NCBI RefSeq assembly: GCF_002215035.1
Contig: NZ_NKFP01000004.1
Location: forward strand, 1,179,726-1,243,725
Direction: 5' to 3'
From: Leptolyngbya ohadii IS1
Lineage (GTDB): Bacteria > Cyanobacteriota > Cyanobacteriia > Elainellales > Elainellaceae
Length of the DNA: 64,000 nucleotides
A program made the translations under genes and the position numbers. Below the pieces are notes generated by a model. That model ran no database searches. It worked only from the letters and a program-made list of their open reading frames with translations, and was not told the DNA's origin. Within the stretch, counting starts at the first letter, position 1. The number at the start of each line of letters is the position of its first letter. Shown piece by piece: positions 37,147 to 45,872 of the stretch.

Positions 37147-37671
37147 ATGTCAAACCCTAATTTTTCAAATCCGTCTGAGAATTTGCCGAACTCCTTGAGC
37201 CATCTGGATCAGCAGGGGCAGGCGCAAATGGTGGACGTATCCGCTAAAGCCCAAACAGTGCGATCGGCGATCGCGATCGGGCGAGTGAGAATGCAGCCAC
37301 AAACCCTGGCAGCGATTCAGGCAGGCAATACGCCCAAGGGAGATGTGTTGGGCACGGCGAGAATTGCAGGCATCATGGCAGCCAAACAAACGGCAAATCT
37401 GATTCCCCTCTGCCATCCCCTGCCGATTCAAAAAGTCGAGGTGCAAATCATGCCGGACGCAGATCTGCCCGGATTCCAAATTCAGGCAACCGTGAAAACC
37501 AAAGCCGAAACGGGTGTCGAAATGGAAGCATTGACAGCAGTCTCCGTAGCGGCACTTACCCTCTACGACATGGCAAAGGCTCTGGAGAAGTCGATCGCGA
37601 TCGAGTCAATTCAGCTTTTGGAGAAGACGGGCGGTAAGTCGGGCGATTATTGCTTAGAGACGGTTTCCTGA
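37147..37671 (+). CDS. moaC: Cyclic pyranopterin monophosphate synthase MoaC
   Basis: A 174-residue MoaC that, after MoaA, forms cyclic pyranopterin monophosphate in molybdenum-cofactor synthesis. Core text is intact: [25 protein letters not shown] (C89/H90), [30 protein letters not shown]-type region with E125, E127, D141 and K144, and the end TGGKSG. An N-terminal extension of about 27 polar residues precedes the core, so an internal start is conceivable, but ATG 37147 is kept. Molybdenum cofactor is needed by the xanthine dehydrogenase encoded 8 kb to the right. Confidence 0.95.
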   Translation: MSNPNFSNPSENLPNSLSHLDQQGQAQMVDVSAKAQTVRSAIAIGRVRMQPQTLAAIQAGNTPKGDVLGTARIAGIMAAKQTANLIPLCHPLPIQKVEVQIMPDADLPGFQIQATVKTKAETGVEMEALTAVSVAALTLYDMAKALEKSIAIESIQLLEKTGGKSGDYCLETVS

Positions 37672-37713
37672 AGGTTTCTCAAAAGGGTCTCTCGAAAGGG
37701 TTTCTCAACCCAT

Positions 37714-37743
37714 AAAAAATCAGGGCAGACAAACCGCCCCGAT
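37714..37743 (-). terminator. Rho-independent terminator downstream of hemF
   Basis: On the minus strand ATCGGGGC pairs with GCCCTGAT (eight pairs, one G-U) across a 9-base loop, followed by TTTTTTATG. It is 127 bases after the hemF stop. Confidence 0.75.
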
Positions 37744-37765
37744 CTTGATAAATTTCGTTTGTCTA

Positions 37766-37840
37766 GCCCATTGTGGGTTTCAGGGAGGCAGAGCCTCCGA
37801 GGGGCATTCCAACGCAGAGCATTAGAACAAGGGAATGAAA
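37766..37840. repeat. Candidate dispersed GGCTCTGCC-type repeat
   Basis: GGAGGC-AGA-GCCTCC (37784-37798) is a perfect 6-bp hairpin. On the minus strand it is preceded by GCTCTGCGTTGGAATGCCCC. I recall this combination as a dispersed intergenic element in several cyanobacterial genomes; only one copy is in this window, so the assignment rests on memory. Confidence 0.5.
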
Positions 37841-37869
37841 TTTAATTTCAGGTCAGTTAAGCCGATCGC

Positions 37870-38934
37870 CTACTGAATCACTTCCCCTTTCCAGTTCAGC
37901 CAGTCCTGCGGCTTCAGGAAAATGTCGTAGAGCTGTGCCTCGCGGGTTCCAGGTTCGGGCTGATAGCCGTATTCCCAGCGCACCATCGGCGGCAAGGACA
38001 TCAGGATCGACTCTGTGCGTCCGTTGGTTTGCAGTCCAAAAATCGTGCCGCGATCGTAGACCAGGTTGAACTCCACATAGCGACCGCGCCGATACAGCTG
38101 GAAATCCCGCTCTCGATCGCCGTACTCAGTTTTGTTGCGACGTTCTGCGATCGGCACGTAGGCAGGCAGGAAGGCATTGCCGCACTCCTGCACAAAGGCA
38201 AAGATCTCTTCCCAGCTTCGCTGACCTACGTCGCCCAGAGCATCGCTGTACTGCGCCGCCGGACCTTTGGCATCGGGACCGTGATACAGCTTGCCGCGAG
38301 CATCCTGATAGTCGAAGAAGATACCGCCTACGCCGCGCGTTTCGCCCCGGTGCTTTAGATAAAAATACTCGTCGCACCAGCGTTTGAAGGTCGGATAGTA
38401 TTCGCTGTGGTGACGATCGCAGGCATCTTTAAGCGTCTGATGGAAATGCTGTACGTCCTCAACGAAGGGATAGTAGGGGGTGAGATCAATGCCACCGCCA
38501 AACCACCAGACCGGACCTGCCTCGAAGTAGCGATAGTTAAGGTGAACCGTGGGTACGTAGGGGTTGCGGGGGTGCAGCACCATCGAGGTTCCCGTGGCGT
38601 AGAAGCCATGTCCGGCAGCTTCGGGACGCTGAACCAGAATTGAAGGCGGCAGATCCTTACCCCAAACCTCGGAGAAGTTCACGCCACCCTGCTCAAACAG
38701 TGCCCCGTTTTTGATCACCCGCGACCGACCGCCGCCGCCCTCTTCGCGTTCCCAGCTATCCTGCTGAAATTGGGCTTGCCCGTCGAGTTCCTGAAGCTTG
38801 CCGCAGATCTGATCCTGAATTTGCTTCATGAAGGCACTGACCCGCTCTTTGGAGTCAGCCGGGGGCACTTGATTTCCGGGAGTTTGGCTGCCAGAATTTG
38901 CCAGCGAGTTGGGGGGTAGAGAAGATTTCACCAT
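37870..38934 (-). CDS. hemF: Oxygen-dependent coproporphyrinogen III oxidase
   Basis: A 354-residue HemF that converts coproporphyrinogen III to protoporphyrinogen IX with O2 in heme and chlorophyll synthesis. Diagnostic text is present: [42 protein letters not shown]-type region, [32 protein letters not shown] and [19 protein letters not shown]. About 35 polar N-terminal residues precede the catalytic domain. Soluble cytosolic enzyme. Single-gene unit with its own terminator; convergent with moaC. Confidence 0.96.
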   Translation of the reverse strand: MVKSSLPPNSLANSGSQTPGNQVPPADSKERVSAFMKQIQDQICGKLQELDGQAQFQQDSWEREEGGGGRSRVIKNGALFEQGGVNFSEVWGKDLPPSILVQRPEAAGHGFYATGTSMVLHPRNPYVPTVHLNYRYFEAGPVWWFGGGIDLTPYYPFVEDVQHFHQTLKDACDRHHSEYYPTFKRWCDEYFYLKHRGETRGVGGIFFDYQDARGKLYHGPDAKGPAAQYSDALGDVGQRSWEEIFAFVQECGNAFLPAYVPIAERRNKTEYGDRERDFQLYRRGRYVEFNLVYDRGTIFGLQTNGRTESILMSLPPMVRWEYGYQPEPGTREAQLYDIFLKPQDWLNWKGEVIQ

Positions 38935-39525
38935 AGCTCTAAAAACGCTTCAAACACCTAGTAAAGTCACACAGTTGGAGCAGACCAATCGATCGAACCG
39001 TTTTGATATCAAACCCACGGGGTCAAACAGTTGGAAGTCAGACCGTCCGGGAAGGTTGCAACGCAAAAACCGGATCAGCACAGAGGCAACAGCCCATTAA
39101 AAAGCCTCTTGTTTAGCCTATCGTTTAACCTAGCCCAATAGAAGGGCAAGTCAAAGGACAGTGAAAGGACAGGGATGCAGACCGCGTTTCGATCGCCCGT
39201 TTCCCGTTCGCTTATGTACTGTAGGCGAAGGAGGATAACCGAATCCAGGCTGAGTGACAAATCTTTATATCTATTTAGTTATGAAGCGTTAGTCTGCGCT
39301 GAAGGGGTCGATCGATCGGGGAAAGAACTATGAGCAAGTATCAAATATTTCATTTGACAAACTGCCCTAAGTGATTTAGCAACCTGGATTACAATAGAAG
39401 GTCATTAACTGAGGTGGTTACTTAAGGTAGCAAAGTGGGCAGCAGAGTAGTGTTCGCTACTTCGTTCCTTAACGTTGACCGATCGTTCACACTGCATTCA
39501 GGCAGAGCTTTGCGGAGGACGCGCA
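38935..39525. other. Spacer between divergent hemF and SRPBCC genes
   Basis: A 591-base spacer with no convincing frame. An AGTAG/CTACT hairpin lies near 39447-39462, shortly before the downstream gene. Otherwise nothing is recognised. An in-frame TTG at 39475 would lengthen the downstream protein by 17 residues and is judged less likely than ATG 39526. Confidence 0.4.
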
Positions 39526-40134
39526 ATGGTAGGCTTCTGGTCTCGACGGATACGCTGGAACTTTCGTGATATTCCTCCGCTGGCGGAAACTTACCAGGCA
39601 ATAAGCGCCGCTTCCGTAGACGATCTGTGGCAAAAAGTGGTGGATCTAGCCGATGTTTCGTGGCATCCCCTGATTACCCGCACCAATGTTCCACAGGGAC
39701 TAATTCCTAAACCCGGATTAATTTATCAGGCAGTTAGCCGCCTCAGTCCGTTCCCCGTGCAGATTTTTGTGGAGCGGGTGTCGCCGATGGAACTGCTGAG
39801 CATTCGGATTCTGGCGATTCCAGGCGTGGAGGAACGAGTCACCTACCGGGTGGAGTCTACCCTGTGCGGTACCAAAGTTTCCTACTCTGTAACGCTGCGC
39901 GGCTGGCTGTCGCCGATCGTCTGGTCAATTATTCGCCCCTATGCGGCAAAGGTTGCCCGTGAACTGGCACTCGCAGCAGAACAGGATTTGATTAACGCCA
40001 ATAATCCCCAGTACAAGTCTCAATACAAGCGACGCAAGCTGGATTATCCCGATGTGTTCGCAACGCTAGTGCTGTGGCAGATGGGCTTTCATGTAATGAC
40101 CTGGCTCGATCGATGTCCCCGGACTTTGGGATAA
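39526..40134 (+). CDS. SRPBCC (START-like) family protein
   Basis: A 202-residue protein. Residues about 30-170 fit the SRPBCC/START-like helix-grip fold: ISAASVDDLWQKVVDLADVSWHPLITRTNVP is the first helix and strand, then LLSIRILAIPGVEERVTYRVES and KVSYSVTLRGWLSP strands and a long C-terminal helix AAKVARELALAAEQDL. Such folds bind hydrophobic ligands; the ligand is unknown. The tail (VLWQMGFHVMTWLDRC) is hydrophobic. Start ATG 39526 is chosen because GCGGAGGA sits just upstream. Confidence 0.7.
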   Translation: MVGFWSRRIRWNFRDIPPLAETYQAISAASVDDLWQKVVDLADVSWHPLITRTNVPQGLIPKPGLIYQAVSRLSPFPVQIFVERVSPMELLSIRILAIPGVEERVTYRVESTLCGTKVSYSVTLRGWLSPIVWSIIRPYAAKVARELALAAEQDLINANNPQYKSQYKRRKLDYPDVFATLVLWQMGFHVMTWLDRCPRTLG

Positions 40135-40145
40135 AGTGCCCGAAC

Positions 40146-40167
40146 ATCCCCCACCCCCAATTCTGGG
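40146..40167. repeat. CCCCAATTCTGGG palindrome copy 1
   Basis: CCCA-ATTC-TGGG hairpin preceded by a C-run. The same CCCCAATTCTGGGG core occurs at 63036-63049, which suggests a dispersed element. Confidence 0.5.
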
Positions 40168-40349
40168 AAAACCGAGCCATCGCGGTTAAAGTCTGGGTTA
40201 GATAGTGAAATTTGCAATAGCAGCTTTATTGCAGGCTAACCTTCCCGGTGCGACGCAAACGGTAGAATGAACATTGAGCAATTTTGCCTTGAAATTTCTG
40301 CCCCGAAATTTGTCCTGTCGCCTGGTCGATCGCCAGAGTTGAGAACGCA

Positions 40350-41420
40350 ATGCCCACAATGCTTGAACCCAGTGCCGTTCTGGAAGTGCTGCGCCCCGTG
40401 CAAGATCCGGAGCTGCGGAAAAGCTTAGTTGAACTGAATATGATTCGCAACGTGCGGGTGGAGGGAAGCAAAGTTAGCTTTACCCTGGTACTCACAACTC
40501 CCGCCTGCCCACTGCGCGAATTTATTGTCGAAGATTGTCAGAAAGCGGTGAAAACCCTCCCCGGTGTGGAATCGGTTGAAGTGGAAGTCACTGCCGAAAC
40601 TCCCCAGCAAAAATCCCTGCCCGATCGTACTGGAATTGCAGGCGTGAAGAATATTATCGCCGTCTCTAGCGGGAAGGGTGGCGTCGGAAAAAGCACCGTC
40701 TCTGTGAACATTGCTGTATCGCTGGCACTGGCAGGTGCAAAAGTAGGGCTGATCGACGCAGATATTTACGGTCCCAATGCTCCAACGATGCTGGGCTTAG
40801 CGAATGCCAAAGTGATGGTGCAGCAGGGCAGCAACGGCGAAGTTCTGGAGCCTGCATTTAATCATGGCGTGAAGCTCGTCTCGATGGGCTTTTTGATCGA
40901 TCCGGATCAGCCCGTTGTTTGGCGGGGTCCTATGCTGAACGGCATTATTCGCCAGTTTCTCTATCAGGTGCAGTGGGGCGAGTTGGATTATCTGGTAGTC
41001 GATTTGCCGCCCGGAACCGGAGACGCGCAGCTAACTCTGGCGCAGGCTGTTCCCATGGCGGGAGCCGTGATTGTGACTACGCCCCAAACCGTTGCGCTTC
41101 AGGATGCTCGTCGCGGTCTGCGAATGTTCCAGCAGCTTCAAGTGCCGATCCTGGGCATCGTGGAAAACATGAGCTACTTTGTGCCGCCCGATCTGCCCGA
41201 TCGCCAGTACGACATCTTCGGTTCCGGCGGCGGCGAGAAGACGGCAAAAGAACTGGGCTTGCCTCTGCTGGGCTGCATTCCGCTTGAACTTCCGGTGCGG
41301 GAAGGGGGCGATCGCGGCGTTCCGATTGTGGTTGGCGAACCGGATTCTCCTTCAGCGAAGGCAATTACGGCGATCGCCCAGCAGGTTGCGGCTAGAGTTT
41401 CCGTTGCGGCACTGGCATAA
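40350..41420 (+). CDS. mrp: Mrp/NBP35-family Fe-S carrier ATPase
   Basis: A 356-residue P-loop ATPase. Residues 5-85 are a MIP18/DUF59-type domain (VLEVLRPVQDPELRKSLVELNMI). The ATPase has the deviant Walker A SGKGGVGKST (107-116), LIDADIYGPNAPTMLG, VVWRGPMLN and YLVVDLPPGTGDAQLTLAQ. The family (Mrp/ApbC/Ind1) holds and transfers [4Fe-4S] clusters to target proteins in the cytosol. The CxxC near the C-terminus that many members use is not evident, so cluster ligation here is unclear. The rodA gene follows after a structured 105-base spacer. Confidence 0.92.
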   Translation: MPTMLEPSAVLEVLRPVQDPELRKSLVELNMIRNVRVEGSKVSFTLVLTTPACPLREFIVEDCQKAVKTLPGVESVEVEVTAETPQQKSLPDRTGIAGVKNIIAVSSGKGGVGKSTVSVNIAVSLALAGAKVGLIDADIYGPNAPTMLGLANAKVMVQQGSNGEVLEPAFNHGVKLVSMGFLIDPDQPVVWRGPMLNGIIRQFLYQVQWGELDYLVVDLPPGTGDAQLTLAQAVPMAGAVIVTTPQTVALQDARRGLRMFQQLQVPILGIVENMSYFVPPDLPDRQYDIFGSGGGEKTAKELGLPLLGCIPLELPVREGGDRGVPIVVGEPDSPSAKAITAIAQQVAARVSVAALA

Positions 41421-41438
41421 GCTATCCTGTCTTTTGAT

Positions 41439-41514
41439 AGCAATCGTAATGATGGGAGACGGGCTTTATTCCTAGCCCCCATAAGCTGATTCGGTTGCTG
41501 TTGTGCTGTTTTTT
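41439..41514 (+). promoter_or_regulatory. Nested inverted repeats ending in a T-run, mrp-rodA spacer
   Basis: AGCAATCG (41439-41446) pairs with CGGTTGCT (41492-41499, one G-U). Inside it ATGG/CCAT and GGGCT/AGCCC (41461-41465 with 41474-41478) form a second stem. Six T follow at 41509-41514, 11 bases before the rodA ATG. It could be a terminator for mrp or an attenuator for rodA. Confidence 0.4.
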
Positions 41515-41525
41515 CTAAATTCGTC

Positions 41526-42782
41526 ATGCTCTATCGCTCCCTTAGCCGCATTAGCTGGAAAGCGTTGATACAGCCCTGGCAGGAAGTCGATTGGCTCCTG
41601 TTTTTGCTGGCGATCGGGATGACGGCTCTGGGAGGCGTTGCCATTCGCAGTACGGAACTGCATCAGGGATTTTCGACCTGGTGGCAGCACTGGATAACCG
41701 GGGGCATTGGGCTAATTATGGCGCTGTTCATTGCCCGATCGCGCTATGAGAATCTGCTTCAGTGGCGCTGGATTATCTATGCGGTTACAAACATTGCCCT
41801 GCTGATCGTAATTTTTATTGGAACGACGGCAAACGGAGCGCAAAGCTGGGTGACGATCGGCAGCTTCAACCTCCAGCCCTCGGAGTTTGCAAAGGTTGGG
41901 GTGATTATTACCCTCGCAGCAGCGCTGCATGACCGGGGTGCGCCAACGATTCCAATGGTCATCAAAACCCTGGCGATTACCGCTGTGCCCTGGGTGCTGA
42001 TTATGCTTCAGCCAGACTTGGGAACGGGGCTGGTGTTTGGCGCGATCACGCTGGGAATGCTCTACTGGGGCAATGCCAATCCGGGCTGGATCGTGCTGCT
42101 GGTTTCGCCGATCGTTTCTGCCATTCTGTTTGGCGTGTTTCTTCCCGCCTGGTTTTTCTGGATTGGCTTCGTGCTGTATCTCGGCTGGCGGACGCTGCCC
42201 TGGGCGCTCTGGGGTTCGATCGGCGTTGGCGTGGTGAATTTAATTGCGGGGGGACTGGGCAACTTTGCCTGGACGCATTTGCTGAAGGAGTATCAGCGCG
42301 ATCGTCTCACCCTCTTCCTCGATCCGGACAAAGATCCGCTGGGCGGTGGCTATCACCTGATTCAGTCCCGGATTGCGATCGGCGCAGGTCAGATGTTTGG
42401 GCGCGGCATAAACCAGGGAACGCAAACCCAGCTTAATTTCATTCCGGAACAGCACACAGACTTTATTTTCTCGGCGATCGGCGAAGAGATGGGCTTTATC
42501 GGCTGTCTGGTGGTACTGCTGGTATTCTGGCTGATCTGTCTGCGGCTGGTGATCATTGCCCAAAACGCCAAGGATAATTTTGGGTCACTGCTGGCGATCG
42601 GCGTCCTATCGATGATTGTGTTTCAGGTGTTGGTCAATATTGGCATGACGATCGGGCTGGCTCCCGTGACAGGAATTCCTTTACCGTGGCTGAGCTATGG
42701 GCGATCGGCGCTGCTGACGAATTTTATTGCCTTAGGCATTGTGGAGTCGGTGAATAATCATCGGCATCGGTTGAAGTTTTAG
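41526..42782 (+). CDS. rodA: RodA-type SEDS peptidoglycan polymerase
   Basis: A 418-residue integral membrane protein with about ten hydrophobic segments, of the SEDS (RodA/FtsW/SpoVE) family. Diagnostic strings are GAQSWVTIGSFNLQPSEFAKVG, MLQPDLGTGLVF (with the catalytic-type Asp), LDPDKDPLGGGYHLIQSRIAIG, NFIPEQHTDFIFSAIGEEMGF and PLPWLSYGRSALLTNF. RodA polymerises glycan strands from lipid II during cell elongation with a partner PBP2, which is not adjacent. No mreBCD genes are in the window. The G-rich tract follows the stop. Confidence 0.95.
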   Translation: MLYRSLSRISWKALIQPWQEVDWLLFLLAIGMTALGGVAIRSTELHQGFSTWWQHWITGGIGLIMALFIARSRYENLLQWRWIIYAVTNIALLIVIFIGTTANGAQSWVTIGSFNLQPSEFAKVGVIITLAAALHDRGAPTIPMVIKTLAITAVPWVLIMLQPDLGTGLVFGAITLGMLYWGNANPGWIVLLVSPIVSAILFGVFLPAWFFWIGFVLYLGWRTLPWALWGSIGVGVVNLIAGGLGNFAWTHLLKEYQRDRLTLFLDPDKDPLGGGYHLIQSRIAIGAGQMFGRGINQGTQTQLNFIPEQHTDFIFSAIGEEMGFIGCLVVLLVFWLICLRLVIIAQNAKDNFGSLLAIGVLSMIVFQVLVNIGMTIGLAPVTGIPLPWLSYGRSALLTNFIALGIVESVNNHRHRLKF

Positions 42783-42872
42783 GGAAGAGGAGGAGTGGGG
42801 AGTGGAGAGTAGGGAGTAGGGAGTAGGGGAGTAGGGGAGTAGGGGAGTAGGGGAGCAGGGGAGCAGGGGGAA
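42783..42872. repeat. G-rich tandem GGGGAGTA tract between convergent genes
   Basis: GGGAGTA/GGGGAGTA/GGGGAGCA units are repeated about ten times between the rodA stop and the uraD stop. The plus strand has more than ten G-runs and could form G-quadruplexes. Related tracts lie at 871-909, 1420-1470 and 2499-2546. I recall the same type of string in spacers of many filamentous cyanobacteria. Confidence 0.85.
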
Positions 42873-43370
42873 TTAGAGGACTTGGTCGCTTAGGCGGAGT
42901 TGGGCGATTTTGCTGATTTCGGTGAGGGCTTGATGTTGTTCGGTGCCGATCGGGTTTTGTAGACGGCGATCGAATTCTTGCAGGATGCTCTCTTTCGTGT
43001 GGTTGCGGACGGCAACGATGAAGGGGAAACCGAATTTACTTTTGTAGGCGTTGTTGAGGGTTTGGAAGCGATCGAATTCTTCTGGGGAGAGGCGATCGAG
43101 CCCAGCGCCAGACTGTTCCTGTGCCGAGGCTGCTGCCATTTTGACCCTGCTGCCCAAATCGGGGTGGGCGCGAATTAGGGCGAGCTGGGCACCAGGAGCC
43201 ATTTGCTGCATGGTGGCGATCAGCTTTTGGCACAGGTCTTCTCGATCGATGAAGGGGCGATCGTACCAGGTTTGTGCGGCGATCGAGGGAGTTTCTTCAA
43301 AGATGGTGCCAAGGGCAGTGACAAATTCTTCCTGCGAAAAGGCGTTGAGTTCAGAAATTGAGTAGGGCAT
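42873..43370 (-). CDS. uraD: OHCU decarboxylase
   Basis: A 165-residue 2-oxo-4-hydroxy-4-carboxy-5-ureidoimidazoline decarboxylase, the last step to S-allantoin in urate breakdown. The fold is all-helical. The signature is LIRAHPDLGSR with catalytic H69, then EQSGAGLDRLSPEEFDRFQTLNNAYKSKFGFPFIVAVRNHTKESIL-type text near residues 85-130 with E85. Cytosolic. It lies 16 bases downstream of uraH on the minus strand, so hpxO, uraH and uraD form an operon in pathway order. Confidence 0.95.
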   Translation of the reverse strand: MPYSISELNAFSQEEFVTALGTIFEETPSIAAQTWYDRPFIDREDLCQKLIATMQQMAPGAQLALIRAHPDLGSRVKMAAASAQEQSGAGLDRLSPEEFDRFQTLNNAYKSKFGFPFIVAVRNHTKESILQEFDRRLQNPIGTEQHQALTEISKIAQLRLSDQVL

Positions 43371-43386
43371 CTGGGAAACTCAGGAA

Positions 43387-43776
43387 TTAACTGCCGCGAT
43401 AGGTGCTGTACGACCAGGGAGACGCCAGCAGCGGGACATGATAGTGAGCGTTGGGATCGGCAATGGTGAACTGAATCGGAACGCGATCGAGGAAAGGCGG
43501 CTCGGACACCGGGATAGGCTGCTGTTTGAAGTAATCGCCGATCGTAAAGACTAGCTCGTAGGTTCCGGGCTGGAATTCGGCATCGCTGAGGAGCGGCTGA
43601 TTGGTTCTGCCGTCGGCGTTAGTATGAAGGGTTTTGAGCAGGGTTTTACGATGCGAAGCAGTTCCCCCTTCGGGGTAATCGGTCTGGGGGTCGATTTGCC
43701 AAAGTTCGATTCGCAAATGGGCAGCAGGGCATCCCTGGGCGGTATCGAGAACGTGGGTCGTTAGTTTTCCGGGCAT
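43387..43776 (-). CDS. uraH: 5-Hydroxyisourate hydrolase (transthyretin-like)
   Basis: A 129-residue HIU hydrolase that opens 5-hydroxyisourate to OHCU. It has the family start KLTTHVLDTAQGCPA with catalytic H8, the central SHRKTLLKTLHTNADGRTNQPLL-type region and YHVPLLASPWSYSTYRGS with the diagnostic YRGS C-terminus. Start taken at ATG 43776, where family alignment begins. It lies 11 bases after hpxO and 16 bases before uraD on the same strand. Forms a homotetramer in known cases. Confidence 0.95.
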   Translation of the reverse strand: MPGKLTTHVLDTAQGCPAAHLRIELWQIDPQTDYPEGGTASHRKTLLKTLHTNADGRTNQPLLSDAEFQPGTYELVFTIGDYFKQQPIPVSEPPFLDRVPIQFTIADPNAHYHVPLLASPWSYSTYRGS

Positions 43777-43787
43777 AGGATTAGTAG

Positions 43788-44948
43788 TTATTTGAGCGGT
43801 CCGCCCAAAATCGTTTTGGCGATCGAATCTGTAACATCGGTTGGCTTTTCGGTGGCAAGCTGGTCGTACCACTGGCGGGTAATGTCGGGGTCTTTGCCGT
43901 GGATTTGCTCGGCGCGTTTGCGGGCTTTTTCAACGATCGCGCAGGTGCGGGCGTGGCGTTCGGCTTCGTAGCGTTGGAGGGCATCCTGAACACTGACATT
44001 CGTGGTAAGGAGGAACTGGGTTAGCACATAGGCATCCTCCATTGCCTGACAGCCTCCCTGACCCAGATCGGGACAGGTGGCATGGGCAGAATCACCCAGC
44101 AGGGCAACCCGTCCGCGCACCATGCGATCGATCGGTCCGACGTCGTGAATCAAAACGCGATTGGTGGTTTCGGGGTCGAGTCGTTCAATCAGTCTTTGCA
44201 CCGGACCTGCCCAGCCGAGGAAGAACTGCGATAAGTCCGATCGAATGTCGCCCAGTTCGGGGGTCTTCTCTTTAGGCATCGGCACATCGAAGAAAAAATA
44301 GAAGCGGTTGCCTGCAACGGGCATCATGGAAGCTCGCTTGAAGTCGCCCACGTAGATCGCCCAGGTGTCTGCCGGAGCCAGATCCTCGCTGATGGGAACC
44401 AAGCCGTTCCAGTTGACATAGCCCCCATACTCTGGCTCTACCGGATAGCCCAGCACATACTCCCGCAACACCGATCGCACGCCATCCGCCGCAATCACCA
44501 GATCACCCGTCGCCCGATGTCCGTCCTCAAAGGTGGCAGTGACTCCGGTTTCCGTTTCCTCTACGCCCACACAGCGAGAATTCAGCTTTACCTCGCCCGG
44601 AAAGGCATCCAGCAGCATTCCCTGAAGATCGGTTCGCGCCACAGGGTAGGGTCGCTGTCCCACCGTCTGAACCAGGGGATTCAAGTCGATCGCATTCAGC
44701 AAATCTCCATTCTGGGTGCGGTACTCCATGCGATCCATCCTGCCGCCGATCGATGAGACTGCCCCCCCTAACCCCAGGGAGTTCAAGACCTTAATGCCGT
44801 TTGACCAGACGGAAATTGCTGCCCCTGCTGGACGCAGTTCTCGGACGCGATCGTAAATTTCCACCTCAAACCCGGCACGACTAAGAGCAACCCCTGCGGT
44901 AAGTCCGCCAATTCCCGCCCCGATTATGACAACTTTTAGCTGCTGCAT
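43788..44948 (-). CDS. hpxO: FAD-dependent urate hydroxylase (HpxO type)
   Basis: A 386-residue flavoprotein monooxygenase. The FAD Rossmann motif is GAGIGGLTAG (10-19), with the second DG motif LVIAADGVRS and the GD motif GDSAHATCPDLGQGG at about residue 285. Overall text matches HpxO, which oxidises urate to 5-hydroxyisourate with NADH and O2, replacing cofactor-free uricase. The next two genes on the strand, uraH and uraD, catalyse the next two steps, which makes the assignment strong. The start ATG 44948 is the natural one. Promoter presumably in the 233 bases before the Uma2 gene. Confidence 0.92.
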   Translation of the reverse strand: MQQLKVVIIGAGIGGLTAGVALSRAGFEVEIYDRVRELRPAGAAISVWSNGIKVLNSLGLGGAVSSIGGRMDRMEYRTQNGDLLNAIDLNPLVQTVGQRPYPVARTDLQGMLLDAFPGEVKLNSRCVGVEETETGVTATFEDGHRATGDLVIAADGVRSVLREYVLGYPVEPEYGGYVNWNGLVPISEDLAPADTWAIYVGDFKRASMMPVAGNRFYFFFDVPMPKEKTPELGDIRSDLSQFFLGWAGPVQRLIERLDPETTNRVLIHDVGPIDRMVRGRVALLGDSAHATCPDLGQGGCQAMEDAYVLTQFLLTTNVSVQDALQRYEAERHARTCAIVEKARKRAEQIHGKDPDITRQWYDQLATEKPTDVTDSIAKTILGGPLK

Positions 44949-45181
44949 CGCTTTTTTACTCTATCTAATAGTTCCTGATGAATCCTGAGATCCGACCATT
45001 AGCCTAATTTGCTCTGAACCCATTTCCTCCCGGCAAGAACGGGTATAGCAATCAGAATACTGTGACAATACTGCGACACCCTACAGCGTATCGATTTGCA
45101 GTCATTACCCGTACTGCGAAAATGATCTATGCGAAATCGTATCCCGCAGCACAATTCGCCACTGTTCGATCGGATACGCCT

Positions 45182-45745
45182 CTACGCCTTCATCTTTAAC
45201 CAGCCGAAAACTTGATTCACCGTGAGTTCCAGATCCAATCCTTCCAGCACAATTAATCGATCGTCCTGCTGGAAAAGGGTAGGCTGCTGCTGCGATTGAA
45301 AAACTAGAATCGATCGGTCGTCTGGATCAACTAGCCAGCCCAGGTCACAAGCATCGTTCAGGCAGTGAGAGATATTGCTGATTACACGGTTAGGACTCTG
45401 CTCAGGTGAAAGAATTTCGATTGTCCAGGCAGGAGCGGCAAAAATGTCGTCTAGTGGCTCATCGTTCTCATCCAAAACAATTTGCTGCCAGCGCAGTACT
45501 GCAACGTCAGGCACGATTGAACGTCCGCTGAAGGTACACCGGAGTTCGGGAAAGGCATAGCCAATTTGCGGTTCCTCTGCCGCCGAATTAATCGCGTCAA
45601 TCAGTTTGCTTTGGAGGCGAGAATGGCGAGTTTTGAGCATCGGTTTTTGAATCACCTCGCCGTTGATATATTCGCTGGCAGGCTTAGTTTCTGGCAGTTG
45701 GAGAAATTCCGTCAGGGTCAGAAGATCAGGTTTTGCCGTTGCCAT
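45182..45745 (-). CDS. Uma2-family protein
   Basis: A 187-residue Uma2 (DUF820) protein. Core text: LTLTEFLQLPETKPASEYINGEVIQKPM, IVPDVAVLRWQQI and PAWTIEILSPEQSPNRVISNISHCLNDACDLGWLVDP-type region, giving the PD-(D/E)XK-like D...E arrangement; the usual Lys is replaced or displaced. Role unknown. It stands between hpxO and the divergent xdhA and has no metabolic link to them, so it looks like an insertion into the purine cluster. Confidence 0.88.
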   Translation of the reverse strand: MATAKPDLLTLTEFLQLPETKPASEYINGEVIQKPMLKTRHSRLQSKLIDAINSAAEEPQIGYAFPELRCTFSGRSIVPDVAVLRWQQIVLDENDEPLDDIFAAPAWTIEILSPEQSPNRVISNISHCLNDACDLGWLVDPDDRSILVFQSQQQPTLFQQDDRLIVLEGLDLELTVNQVFGWLKMKA

Positions 45746-45872
45746 GCTCGACAGCCCTTACAAGAAACGGATGATCTGTATTGTAAAAAATGAACCACTC
45801 CCCCCGATCGCCTTCGGATAAGATACAGTCCAAGTTAAGCATATAGGCTGAGTCGCGCAGGGTAGGGGAGCA

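Noticed and set aside
43777-43872. N-terminal extension of UraH
   Set aside because: The extra 32 residues overlap the hpxO coding region in another frame; the conserved protein starts at ATG 43776.
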